Shown here: piece by piece, positions 35,260 through 42,716 of the stretch
Numbering within the stretch: position 1 is the stretch's first letter
How the letters are laid out: each line of letters starts with the position of its first letter
From: Sphaerochaeta associata
Lineage (GTDB): Bacteria > Spirochaetota > Spirochaetia > Sphaerochaetales > Sphaerochaetaceae
Length of the DNA: 64,000 nt
Assembly (NCBI RefSeq): GCF_022869165.1
Contig: NZ_CP094929.1
Location: forward strand, 1,736,001 to 1,800,000
Direction: 5' to 3'
Translations under genes and position numbers: made by a program
The notes under the pieces: model-generated
What the model saw: only the letters and a program-made list of their open reading frames with translations
Told to the model about the DNA's origin: nothing
Database searches by the model: none

Positions 35260-35754
35260 ATGGAATTGGAAGAGAGAATGGCGATCTTGATGGCACAGGA
35301 AGAACTGCTCAAGTTTGAGACCTTCACCTGTGAGGATGCATGGGAACTGGGAAAAATCTTTGTTGCCGATGCAATGGACAATGACTTGAAGATTGCCATC
35401 TCCATCAAGGCACTGAGTGGGAAGACACTGTTCCACTATGCCCTTGAGGGAACCAATCTGGGTAATGACGGGTGGATAGACCGCAAATTCCGCACCGTCC
35501 AGCATTTTGAGATGAGTACGCTTCGCTACTCCTTGTTCTTGAAGAAGCGGGGGGCGACTCTTGCCGAGCGCGGATTGGACCCAGCCCTGTTTGTTGCGTG
35601 CGGCGGTGGATTCCCGATTTTTGTAGAGGGTGTGGGATGTGTTGCAGCTGCAATGGTCTCGGGCCTGAGGGACGTCGAGGATCACGAGGTGTTGATCCGA
35701 TGCATCAGCAAATATCTGGTGGTCGAGGATGTACCGCGTTATCCGGTAGACTGA
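35260..35754 (+). CDS. UPF0303/HbpS-like heme-degrading-domain protein
   Basis: A 164-residue protein of the UPF0303 (DUF336, HbpS-like) family: LKIAISIKALSGKTLFHYALEGT, DRKFRTVQHFEMS, CGGGFPIFVEGVGCVAAAMVSGL and the C-terminal YL-VEDVPRYPVD. Family members form octamers; some bind heme, most are uncharacterised. GGGAG SD 8 nt upstream. It forms an operon with the oxidoreductase and overlaps the CYTH gene by 16 nt at its 3' end. Confidence 0.82.
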   Translation: MELEERMAILMAQEELLKFETFTCEDAWELGKIFVADAMDNDLKIAISIKALSGKTLFHYALEGTNLGNDGWIDRKFRTVQHFEMSTLRYSLFLKKRGATLAERGLDPALFVACGGGFPIFVEGVGCVAAAMVSGLRDVEDHEVLIRCISKYLVVEDVPRYPVD

Positions 35755-36320
35755 GAAGCAAGCAGGTGCATATAGTACCTGCTTTCAATGTCGGCTTGGT
35801 CGATGCCGAGCATTTCAAGCATGTTTAGCAGGAAGGTCCTCGCTACGGGGACCTTCGTTTCATCGGTGAGAACGAACTCCATTTCCAAGAACCATCCCAA
35901 TGGGGGGACCTCCACCAGTTCAAGATGCAATGCGGGTAGTTCGCTGGAAATCGAATAGGAGTACGCGTAACCCCGTTTGGTCTTGCGGATGTAGATTTCA
36001 TATCCCAGCGACAAGAAGAAGGCGTGGGCCTGTTCAAACTGGCTGTCATGTGAGGTGAACTCCAGTTCCTGATTCACCTCGATGCCGTCCTTCAGCGTTT
36101 TGTATTTTCTGGTGAAAACAAGCTGGCCTTCCAACGCAGAAAAAGTGGATCCGCTGCTCTCCCTTCTGAGCCGAAAGAGGGCATCCTCGTTCGGCAGACA
36201 GTAGTATACATCTTCCTTGTACTCACAGCGCGGTGAAGAGATGCCCTTGAGCGCCTCCAATTCTATCTTCAGGCTTATCGGGTCCCGTACATGTGCTTTC
36301 AGCTCCACCTCGATGCCCAT
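35739..36320 (-). CDS. CYTH-domain protein (class IV adenylate cyclase/triphosphatase-like)
   Basis: A 193-residue protein with the ExExK motif at the N-terminus (IEVELKAHV), then R-x-R (FRLRRES) and K (FTRKYKTLKDGIEVNQELEF) of the triphosphate tunnel fold, and HLELVEVPPLGWFLEMEF. Close relatives are annotated class IV adenylate cyclases; thiamine- or inorganic triphosphatase activity is equally possible. GGAAGGA SD lies within the end of the upstream gene. Confidence 0.82.
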   Translation of the reverse strand: MGIEVELKAHVRDPISLKIELEALKGISSPRCEYKEDVYYCLPNEDALFRLRRESSGSTFSALEGQLVFTRKYKTLKDGIEVNQELEFTSHDSQFEQAHAFFLSLGYEIYIRKTKRGYAYSYSISSELPALHLELVEVPPLGWFLEMEFVLTDETKVPVARTFLLNMLEMLGIDQADIESRYYMHLLASQSTG

Positions 36321-36321
36321 G

Positions 36322-37098
36322 TCAATCCTTCCAAGGGAAAATCATGTTCTTCAATGAACGGTGACCGACGCACTCGCGTTCCTCATACAGCAGCTCATCC
36401 CAAGGCAGGTGCTTCCTATCGGCATCTGCATGCTCTTCCAGGTAGTCGTACTTGAGCATCAAGAGCTTCACAGCATCGCTGGAAGCAAGGTGCATGCCCG
36501 TGACACCAGGGGCAAGACCGGCGAGCAGTGCTGAAAACACCAGGTTGACCACCTGATAGACAGCGAAGAACAAAGTAAAAAAGAGATTGTCAAAGACAAT
36601 GATGAAACTTTTCTTCAGTGTTTTTGTCGGTCTGTCGCCCTGCATGAGAAAGAACAGGGGAAAGTAGTAAAACAATGCCAGGGTCAAGCCCATGAACAAC
36701 CAGAATAGAAGGACGCTGAGCAACATACCGATTGCATTGCCGTAGCTGAGATAAAATGGAATGACAAACAGGATGAGGGTTGCATCGAGTACGATCAACA
36801 GCCAATAGAACAGGGCATGGCGCCACGATTCGCGAATGCCACGCTTGAAACCTTCCCAGCCGGGACGTTCATATTTTGCATAGGCGTGCGTCGAAGCTGC
36901 AGCTCCGGCACTGTAGAAGGAGAATACTCCTGCACTGGCCAACAAGGCCAGCAAAGCAAGGACTGTATTGGTACCCATCAGCGACATGCTGCCCATGAAT
37001 GCGAGCAGAAGCAGGAGAAACCCAAGATTGAGGACAACCATCGAAATGAGGTTGTCCCAGCCGTCGAAAAACGCTTTTTTCAGAAAGAATCCAGTCAT
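36322..37098 (-). CDS. Multi-helix membrane protein of unknown function
   Basis: A 258-residue protein (from MTGFFLKKAFFDGWDN) with five to six membrane helices in the first 210 residues and a soluble, charged tail. It resembles a group of uncharacterised spirochaetal proteins and, loosely, DUF624/YesL-like proteins (FDGWDNL near the N-terminus). A start seven codons earlier is possible; neither has an SD. I prefer 37098 because a -10-like hexamer ends 6 nt upstream (leaderless pattern). The stop is one nt from the CYTH ATG. Confidence 0.68.
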   Translation of the reverse strand: MTGFFLKKAFFDGWDNLISMVVLNLGFLLLLLAFMGSMSLMGTNTVLALLALLASAGVFSFYSAGAAASTHAYAKYERPGWEGFKRGIRESWRHALFYWLLIVLDATLILFVIPFYLSYGNAIGMLLSVLLFWLFMGLTLALFYYFPLFFLMQGDRPTKTLKKSFIIVFDNLFFTLFFAVYQVVNLVFSALLAGLAPGVTGMHLASSDAVKLLMLKYDYLEEHADADRKHLPWDELLYEERECVGHRSLKNMIFPWKD

Positions 37099-37104
37099 GG
37101 TACT

Positions 37105-37133
37105 AGAGTACTCATACACGAGCTTGAAAGCAA
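37105..37133 (-). promoter_or_regulatory. Weak promoter, possible leaderless start of the 37098 gene
   Basis: TTGCTT (37128-37133), 17-bp spacer, TACTCT (37105-37110), 6 nt before the ATG at 37098. Both hexamers match the consensus at only three positions, so this is the weakest of the full -35/-10 leaderless cases. Confidence 0.35.
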
Positions 37134-37139
37134 GAGGGA

Positions 37140-37979
37140 TTAGAACGGAGCTTCATCGGGATTACGTGTCGGCCCGCATATGTTCGGCATTTCATCGAGG
37201 CTTTTCATCTGGTTCTCGTTCAGGGTGAAATCGAAAAGCTCAAGGTTCTGCTTGATCGAGGAGGGGGTTACCGACTTGGGGAGAATCACATGTCCCTTCT
37301 GCAGGTTGTAGCGAAGGCATACCTGGGCTGCACTCCTCTTCACTTCCGATGCAATTTCCTGAATAAGCGGACTTGTAAGCAAGGCACCGGTACCCAAGGG
37401 GCTGTAGGCCTCTGTCACCATTCCCAGGCTATGGCAATAGGCAACCAGAGATGATTGCTGTTCACCGGCAAAAAGCCGGATTTGATTGACCATCGGTGTG
37501 ATGCCTGCCGTCTCAAGCAAAGCATCGATATGCCGTTCACAGAAGTTGCTGATGCCTATTGCGCGGACCAAGCCCTGTTCGTAGAACTCCTCCATCGCCT
37601 TCCAACTGCCGCTGTTCGCCTCTTTCCAGTTCTCCCTGGATGCAATGGGATTGGGCCAGTGAATAAGGTAAAGATCGACGTACTCGGTTCCAAGGTCGGA
37701 CAGACTTGCAAGAAAAGCTTTTCTTGTTTCTTCATAGCCGTGGTCGTCATTATGCAATTTGGTGGTCAGAAAAATCTCGCTCCGTGCAATACCGCTATCA
37801 TGAATCGCCTTCCCTACGCTTATCTCATTGCGGTAGGCTGCGGCGGTGTCGATATGCCGGTAACCGGTCTCCAAGGCATACCTGACACTTTCATAGGCCT
37901 CTCGGCCATCGGCTATCTGCCAGGTTCCATATCCAATAACCGGAATGGCTACTTGGTTGTTCAAGAGAAGAGAGTTCAT
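37140..37979 (-). CDS. Aldo/keto reductase
   Basis: NADPH-dependent reductase of the AKR5-like prokaryotic group (279 residues). Catalytic tetrad visible: Asp and Tyr in GYRHIDTAAAYRNE, Lys in FLTTKLHNDD, His in LYLIHWPNP. IGISNF, NQI and ILPKSVTPSSIKQN are further family motifs. AAGGAG SD. It follows the zinc-ribbon gene by 13 nt. Physiological substrate unknown; methylglyoxal and similar aldehydes are common for the group. Confidence 0.92.
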   Translation of the reverse strand: MNSLLLNNQVAIPVIGYGTWQIADGREAYESVRYALETGYRHIDTAAAYRNEISVGKAIHDSGIARSEIFLTTKLHNDDHGYEETRKAFLASLSDLGTEYVDLYLIHWPNPIASRENWKEANSGSWKAMEEFYEQGLVRAIGISNFCERHIDALLETAGITPMVNQIRLFAGEQQSSLVAYCHSLGMVTEAYSPLGTGALLTSPLIQEIASEVKRSAAQVCLRYNLQKGHVILPKSVTPSSIKQNLELFDFTLNENQMKSLDEMPNICGPTRNPDEAPF

Positions 37980-37992
37980 ACTAGCTCCTTGT

Positions 37993-38202
37993 TCAGTTGG
38001 TCAAGAAATCGAGAATGTTCCAACCGGTCTGCTCACTTTGCTTGAACAGTTCGGTATATCCGCACTGTTTGCAACTGATGGTTACGAACCGCTTGTTCTG
38101 CACATCGAAAATCTTGGCAAAATTGCCTCCTGTAGCCTGGAAGCGGTCGCTCTCGTAGTGGGTACAACCGCATTTGGGACATACATACTGCTGTTTTTCC
38201 AT
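37993..38202 (-). CDS. Small zinc-ribbon protein
   Basis: A 69-residue protein with two Cys pairs, CPKCGC and CKQCGY, typical of a zinc ribbon, and no other recognisable domain. There is no SD; TAGAGT (minus strand, ending 7 nt upstream of the ATG) could be a -10, though the -35 region is only a T run, so a leaderless start is possible but weakly supported. First gene of the operon with the aldo/keto reductase. Confidence 0.75.
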   Translation of the reverse strand: MEKQQYVCPKCGCTHYESDRFQATGGNFAKIFDVQNKRFVTISCKQCGYTELFKQSEQTGWNILDFLTN

Positions 38203-38253
38203 GGGTACTACTCTAGCACGGAACTGCTACAGAAAAAAGGGATAAAAACCCTC

Positions 38254-38283
38254 TTGACTAAACCAAAGGCCTTTGGCTATAGT
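38254..38283 (+). promoter_or_regulatory. tRNA-Met promoter with a palindrome between the hexamers
   Basis: TTGACT (38254-38259), 18-bp spacer, TATAGT (38278-38283), with the tRNA beginning 15 nt later. The spacer contains a perfect 14-bp palindrome, CCAAAGGCCTTTGG (38263-38276). Confidence 0.65.
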
Positions 38284-38297
38284 GCAAGAGTTGTTAC

Positions 38298-38370
38298 GGC
38301 GGCATAGCTCAGTTGGTAGAGCAAACGGCTCATATCCGTTCGGTCAGGGGTCCGAGTCCCTTTGCCGCTA
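38298..38370 (+). tRNA. tRNA-Met (anticodon CAT), elongator type
   Basis: A 73-nt cloverleaf: acceptor GGCGGCA/TGCCGCT (G1 faces T72), D arm GCTC/GAGC, anticodon stem AACGG/CCGTT with loop CTCATAT (CAT at 34-36), T stem AGGGG/CCCTT, discriminator A73, no encoded CCA. It lacks the GGG/CCC anticodon-stem pairs of the initiator. The T loop reads TCCGAGT, so position 55, nearly always T, is C. An Ile2 (lysidine) identity is less likely but not excluded. Confidence 0.9.
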
Positions 38371-38376
38371 CTACAA

Positions 38377-38406
38377 AAGGCCTTCTTGGAATTCCAAGGA
38401 GGCCTT
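38377..38406. terminator. Strong, probably bidirectional terminator
   Basis: Thirteen-base arms, AAGGCCTTCTTGG and CCAAGGAGGCCTT with one G-T pair, around loop AATT, followed by TTCCTCTTTCTC on the plus strand and TTTTGTAG on the minus strand. It serves tRNA-Met and the convergent GH4 gene, whose stop is 9 nt away. Confidence 0.85.
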
Positions 38407-38414
38407 CCTCTTTC

Positions 38415-39773
38415 TCAACTCAAATAACCCAGCCAACGGTTCTGCCTCTGAATCATACCATCGACCAATTCGGATAGATTGCCAACAGAGTGCACCATCG
38501 GACATGCATGCAAGGCTTGGATGACGTACTCCTTTTTCTTGTGCAGGACGGCCTCGGCGGTAAGATCGTACACCCCGCAATACGAGCGAAGCAGGGAAGC
38601 GAAGCCTTTGGGATAGGAGTCGAATACGATTCCCTTCAATCCTTTGGCGTAGACACGGGCGGGAACCTCCACGGCAACCCAGGGCGGCAGTTCCTTGATA
38701 AGGTTGTTGTTCATGATGTTCACCGCAATCTCCTCATACCCGCTGTTGTCGAGAATTCCTTCCAGGATATAGACCAGACGCTCATGCACCTTCAACTCGA
38801 TGGACACCTTGGTTCTTGCCAGCATCATGCGGTACAAGCTGTAGAAGTCCTTGATTCCCTTATGGTCTGCGACATCGCCCGCCCATCCGATATATTCACC
38901 CAGATGGCTGTCGACGGTGATAGGCAGAAGCTTGTAGGTTTCCAGGATATGTCGAAACAGTGTACGGTCGGCCCATGCCTTCTTGCTTTTCATGCCTTCA
39001 GGCAAGGAGCGAGTGGTCGACCCTTCGGTTTCGAACTCTGCTTGATGTTCCAGCACGTAGGAAAGAATATCCGAGTAACCGGGCTCTCGTTCAAAGAAAG
39101 CGGGAGCTTTTGCAAGGATATCCGGATAGGCATTCTTGCCTGAATCGCGATAGTGTGCCTCAAGCAGTACGCTACAGTGATTCAGACCGGCGCTGCGCAG
39201 GTCCAGATTGGAGAAGGGAGTGTGCAACATGGAGGGTAGATACCGCTCAAGACTTGCAATCTCGTGACACAGGCCGACAAACTTGAGCGCCGGGTGCTTT
39301 CTCAGAACAGTGGTGGTGATGGCCGTCATTGGATTGGAGTAGTTGAACACCCAGGCATCGGGACAGATATCAACGACATCGTCGCAGATATCCATGATCA
39401 CCGGGATAATTCTGAGCGAGTGAAATATTCCCCCGGGTCCCCCGTTCTCACCATAGACCTGGTTGATCCCGTACTGCTGGGGAAGCGTCCAATCCTCATC
39501 CCAGAGGGCGAAACGATTGCCCACCTCGATGGAGATGACTACTACATCACAGCCTGCCAACGCTTGCTTGCGGTCGGTTGTCGCCTCCACGGTAAAAGGA
39601 AGTTTGTGCTCCTCGATAAAGGCGGATGCCGTATCACATACAGTAGAGAGGGCCTTCTCATGAATATCCACAAGCCTGATGGTACTCCCATAGAGCTTTT
39701 TACTCTGCATCAGGTCACCCAACGTACCCAAGCCAAACTGAGCACTACCCGCCCCGATGAGTGCAATTTGCAT
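38415..39773 (-). CDS. GH4-family alpha-glycosidase
   Basis: NAD- and metal-dependent glycosidase of family 4 (452 residues), acting by oxidation at C3 and elimination rather than by acid catalysis. N-terminal dinucleotide fold IALIGAGSAQFGLGTL; VFNYSNPMTAITT and GLCHE (metal and substrate region, Cys and His about 169-170). It is of the alpha-galactosidase/alpha-glucosidase branch, without phospho-sugar markers that I can identify. GAGGAG SD. It lies 68 bp from the divergent thpR; no AAACCGGTTT operator is present, so it is outside the LacI regulon seen here. Confidence 0.9.
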   Translation of the reverse strand: MQIALIGAGSAQFGLGTLGDLMQSKKLYGSTIRLVDIHEKALSTVCDTASAFIEEHKLPFTVEATTDRKQALAGCDVVVISIEVGNRFALWDEDWTLPQQYGINQVYGENGGPGGIFHSLRIIPVIMDICDDVVDICPDAWVFNYSNPMTAITTTVLRKHPALKFVGLCHEIASLERYLPSMLHTPFSNLDLRSAGLNHCSVLLEAHYRDSGKNAYPDILAKAPAFFEREPGYSDILSYVLEHQAEFETEGSTTRSLPEGMKSKKAWADRTLFRHILETYKLLPITVDSHLGEYIGWAGDVADHKGIKDFYSLYRMMLARTKVSIELKVHERLVYILEGILDNSGYEEIAVNIMNNNLIKELPPWVAVEVPARVYAKGLKGIVFDSYPKGFASLLRSYCGVYDLTAEAVLHKKKEYVIQALHACPMVHSVGNLSELVDGMIQRQNRWLGYLS

Positions 39774-39829
39774 ACTATTTTGTCTCCTCTTGTTTCAATA
39801 ATAGTATGGTTTTTCCAATCGCGAAAGCC

Positions 39830-39835
39830 TATACT
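39830..39835 (+). promoter_or_regulatory. -10 element of thpR, leaderless pattern
   Basis: TATACT (39830-39835) ends 6 nt before the ATG at 39842. No good -35 is found 16-18 bp upstream (TGGTTT at best). No SD. Confidence 0.45.
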
Positions 39836-39841
39836 CAAGCC

Positions 39842-40363
39842 ATGAGACTCTTCTACGCACTCACCTTCGACGAGCAGACGCTGTCCAGGCTTTCCAGCAT
39901 CCAGGACTCGCTTGTACCCCTGCTTGAGAAAGGCCGAAAAAGCGCAAAACACAACCTGCACCTTACACTTAGTTTTCTGGGGAACCAGGAGCCAAGGCTG
40001 CTTCCGCTCTTCAAAGAGATTGTGGCGGCGCTGCCAAACACTCCGATCAATCTGCAATTTTCTCATCTCGGACGGTTTACCAAGAGCGGGGGAGACGTCA
40101 TTTGGCTGGGTATCCAGCGTAATGTGGAGCTATTGCATCTTCAATCGATGTTGGTTGAGCACCTGATAAAAAGCCGTGTGCCCATATCCGATACCTCGTT
40201 TGCCGCCCATGTTACACTGTTTCGCAATGCCCGCATTGCCGAGCTCCCGTCCTTCTCTCCTTTTTCCTGCACCTCGCAAGCAATTCGGTTGATGCTCTCC
40301 CATCAGGTGGAGAACGTGCTCGTCTATACACCATTGGCTTCTAACTTTTTATTGGAAAACTAG
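39842..40363 (+). CDS. thpR: RNA 2',3'-cyclic phosphodiesterase (2H family)
   Basis: A 173-residue protein with the two HxTx motifs of the 2H phosphoesterase fold: HLTLSFLG at about residue 40 and HVTLFRNA at about 123. Opens cyclic 2',3'-phosphates on RNA; the family was first described as a 2'-5' RNA ligase. I choose MRLFYALTFDEQ as the start because it matches the family N-terminus; a longer form would add 27 residues with no SD. No SD here either; a leaderless mRNA is predicted. Confidence 0.9.
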   Translation: MRLFYALTFDEQTLSRLSSIQDSLVPLLEKGRKSAKHNLHLTLSFLGNQEPRLLPLFKEIVAALPNTPINLQFSHLGRFTKSGGDVIWLGIQRNVELLHLQSMLVEHLIKSRVPISDTSFAAHVTLFRNARIAELPSFSPFSCTSQAIRLMLSHQVENVLVYTPLASNFLLEN

Positions 40364-40378
40364 TTGAATTTTGCTTCA

Positions 40379-40407
40379 TTGCATCGAATGTGTTTGTATG
40401 CTATGGT
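40379..40407 (+). promoter_or_regulatory. Promoter predicted to give a leaderless methyltransferase mRNA
   Basis: TTGCAT (40379-40384), 17-bp spacer, TATGGT (40402-40407), then 6 nt to the ATG at 40414. The -35 is identical to that of the leaderless promoter at 6717. Confidence 0.6.
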
Positions 40408-40413
40408 CTGGCC

Positions 40414-41187
40414 ATGGATACATATGTTGAGCAAAATGCTAAAGCCTGGGATTGGGAGGTCGGTCATAATAATATCTGGACCGATGGTTGCACGCAGGAG
40501 CAGATCGACAGGGCGCGCAAGGGAGACCTGGACATGGTTCTCTCCCCTTTCAAGAAAGTCCCTCCTTCCTGGGTCTGCGACCTCAAGGGTAAACGGGTCC
40601 TCGCCTTGGCATCGGGCGGAGGCCAACAGGCTGTACTGTTGAGTTTGGCCGGGGCGGAAGTGACTGTATTCGATGTCTCCAAAAAGCAACTTGCCCAGGA
40701 TGCCTCCTATGCCGATACACTAGGCCTCTCCATGCAATTGGTTCGAGGTGATATGAGAGACCTCTCATGTTTCGAGGACGCTTCGTTCGATCTCATTTAT
40801 AACCCAACCTCTTCCTGTTTCATCGACGACGTGAAGGCCATGTACCGCCATTGCTACAGGATTTTAAAGCCGAAAGGGTACTTTCTTACTTCCGTCACCA
40901 ATCCTGTGCTGTATATGTTCGACGAGAAACAAGCTTTAAAAAATAAACTTCGTGTCAAATACACCCTTCCCTACTCAGACCTGTCCAGCCTGAGTGAGAA
41001 GCAGCTTCAAAAGCGAATGCAGAAACACGATACCGTGGAATTCAGTCACACCCTCCAAGACCTCTTGGGAGGGGTGACCGATTGCGGCTTTTCCATCACA
41101 GACCTCTATACCGACACCAGCGGCTGTATGATGATGGACAGCTACGTACATGACTGCTACCTGGCTCTTCGAGCCCGCAAACCCTGA
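40414..41187 (+). CDS. Class I SAM-dependent methyltransferase
   Basis: A 257-residue methyltransferase. The start MDTYVEQNAKAWDW is the usual N-terminus of this small-molecule methyltransferase group. Motif I VLALASGGGQQAVLLSLAGA (about 62-81), acidic residue in VTVFDVSKKQL, then DLIYNPTSSCFIDD and ILKPKGYFLTS. The substrate is unknown. No SD; the -10 lies 6 nt upstream (leaderless pattern). Confidence 0.88.
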   Translation: MDTYVEQNAKAWDWEVGHNNIWTDGCTQEQIDRARKGDLDMVLSPFKKVPPSWVCDLKGKRVLALASGGGQQAVLLSLAGAEVTVFDVSKKQLAQDASYADTLGLSMQLVRGDMRDLSCFEDASFDLIYNPTSSCFIDDVKAMYRHCYRILKPKGYFLTSVTNPVLYMFDEKQALKNKLRVKYTLPYSDLSSLSEKQLQKRMQKHDTVEFSHTLQDLLGGVTDCGFSITDLYTDTSGCMMMDSYVHDCYLALRARKP

Positions 41188-41194
41188 GAAACGC

Positions 41195-41224
41195 TTGTTG
41201 ATCGGCATACAAGATGTATATACT
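41195..41224 (+). promoter_or_regulatory. Promoter predicted to give a leaderless TPR-gene mRNA
   Basis: TTGTTG (41195-41200), 18-bp spacer, TATACT (41219-41224), then 6 nt to the ATG at 41231. It begins 8 nt after the methyltransferase stop. Confidence 0.55.
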
Positions 41225-41230
41225 GAGTAC

Positions 41231-42058
41231 ATGGAAAACTATTTTGCACGACTCTTATTGACCAGTGAGCTCGATGACCCAATCTATTTTGCCAAGATCC
41301 ATCAGCAGATTGCCGATCTTGAGAAGCAGCGCATCGCCCACTTCAATGCCAACGGACCGATGAATGCGCAGTATGTCGTGCTGATGAGCGAGTTGAACAT
41401 GGCCTATCTGCAGGCTCGTGACACCTCAAGTGAATTGGAGATCGCCCAACAGATTTATCAGACCAATCAGAACCTCTACGGCGACGAGGATGAAAGAACC
41501 CTGGAAGCACTTGTGGCCCTTGGGCTCTCCTATCTTGACGACTCCCAGAGTGAGGAAGCACAGGGAATTGCAACGCAACTGCTCTCCCTGAGCTGGTCGG
41601 AGGAGAACGGCCCCAGCTACGACCTCTACATCGACGTCCTTTGTTTGCAGGCGGATATCCATCACGCCAAGGAACTTTACTCACAGGAATTGGTGATCAG
41701 AAAGCATGTTCTCTCCCTGCTGGAGGAGTTGTCCGGTTCCGTTTCCAGCCAGGCGGTCATGGCCCGGTGCGGACTTGCCTACTGTTATGAGAAAATGAAA
41801 AAGTACCGGCAGGCACTGGATCACTACCTGGTCGTACGATCGTATTTGGACAGTGATGAGCAGTTTGCCACCGAGGCTGAGAAGATCGGGCTGCTGGTGC
41901 ATATCGGTCGCTGCTACCGCAAGCTTGGTAATTTCGATGATGCCGTCGTGCTCTACCATTGGGCGCACAACCAGGCGAACAAGCATTTCGGTCCTGCATC
42001 CTCCTTGGCGCAGAAGATGAGAAAGCTCGTCGGCGTCGTCGATGGTACGAAAATTTAA
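41231..42058 (+). CDS. TPR-repeat protein of unknown function
   Basis: A 275-residue, all-helical soluble protein without signal peptide. Repeats resembling tetratricopeptide hairpins run from about residue 50 to 260 (AYLQARDTSSELEIAQQIYQ, LGLSYLDDSQSEEAQGIATQ, CGLAYCYEKMKKYRQALDHY, HIGRCYRKLGNFDDAVVLYH). Likely a protein-protein interaction scaffold. No SD; the promoter pattern predicts a leaderless mRNA. No terminator is seen after it. Confidence 0.8.
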   Translation: MENYFARLLLTSELDDPIYFAKIHQQIADLEKQRIAHFNANGPMNAQYVVLMSELNMAYLQARDTSSELEIAQQIYQTNQNLYGDEDERTLEALVALGLSYLDDSQSEEAQGIATQLLSLSWSEENGPSYDLYIDVLCLQADIHHAKELYSQELVIRKHVLSLLEELSGSVSSQAVMARCGLAYCYEKMKKYRQALDHYLVVRSYLDSDEQFATEAEKIGLLVHIGRCYRKLGNFDDAVVLYHWAHNQANKHFGPASSLAQKMRKLVGVVDGTKI

Positions 42059-42112
42059 TTCCTACTATTATTATAGGTATTGACCAAATCCTTCGGGTTG
42101 TGTACAAATGAG

Positions 42113-42140
42113 TTGTTGTTAGCCTTGGCTAACCTATTAT
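42113..42140 (+). promoter_or_regulatory. Promoter with palindromic operator for DUF3793-flavodoxin operon
   Basis: TTGTTG (42113-42118), 16-bp spacer, TATTAT (42135-42140). The spacer is filled by a perfect 16-bp palindrome, GTTAGCCTTGGCTAAC (42118-42133). The position between -35 and -10 is typical of repression. The shape recalls metal-responsive DtxR-type sites but does not match their consensus. Confidence 0.65.
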
Positions 42141-42155
42141 ACATCGAGGAAGGCC

Positions 42156-42716
42156 GTGTCAGACGAACTTATCATACGCTTTGCAGCCCCCACCCTTGCG
42201 TCACTGAAGGTGGGCAGCCTTATCAGCTGTAGGACCACCGATATCGAGGATTTGCTGCAGTCGGTTGAGCAATGGAATATAAAGCTGAATCCCAAGGGTG
42301 TGGTGGTCACCATATTGCAGCAGAAGAAGGATTTGTATTTGATGTATGTTCATCGTCCGCAACTCTTGGAGCAGCGTCTGATGCAACAGGATGTCCAACA
42401 CCTGCTCTGTCCTTTGGGATATCCTCTCTGCCCGCTGAGAGAGTCGTTGGGTCATTTGATGCACCGCCTCGAGCATGAGGCCCAGTTCCCCCACGAGATA
42501 GGTTTGTTTCTCGGTTACCCCGCCGCCGATGTAGAAGCCTTCATGCGGAACAAAGGCTGTGACGGCAAATGTGATGGATGCTGGAAGGTGTATACCGATG
42601 TACAGCAAGCGAAGAAAGTATTCGCACAATATAAGAAATGCACCCGTCTGTACCTCGAGATGCATAAAAGAGGAAAGAAGCTCGAGGAATTGACGGTGAG
42701 AAGGATACAGGTATGA
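42156..42716 (+). CDS. DUF3793 family protein
   Basis: A 186-residue cytoplasmic protein of the DUF3793 family, widespread beside flavodoxin genes. It has a C-terminal Cys cluster (CDGKCDGCW, about 146-154) that could bind metal, and LFLGYPAADVEAFMRNKG, a family phrase. Start GTG with GAGGAAGG 2-9 nt upstream. The stop overlaps the flavodoxin ATG (ATGA). Function unknown; association with flavodoxin and a tightly controlled promoter suggests metal or redox stress. Confidence 0.85.
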   Translation: MSDELIIRFAAPTLASLKVGSLISCRTTDIEDLLQSVEQWNIKLNPKGVVVTILQQKKDLYLMYVHRPQLLEQRLMQQDVQHLLCPLGYPLCPLRESLGHLMHRLEHEAQFPHEIGLFLGYPAADVEAFMRNKGCDGKCDGCWKVYTDVQQAKKVFAQYKKCTRLYLEMHKRGKKLEELTVRRIQV

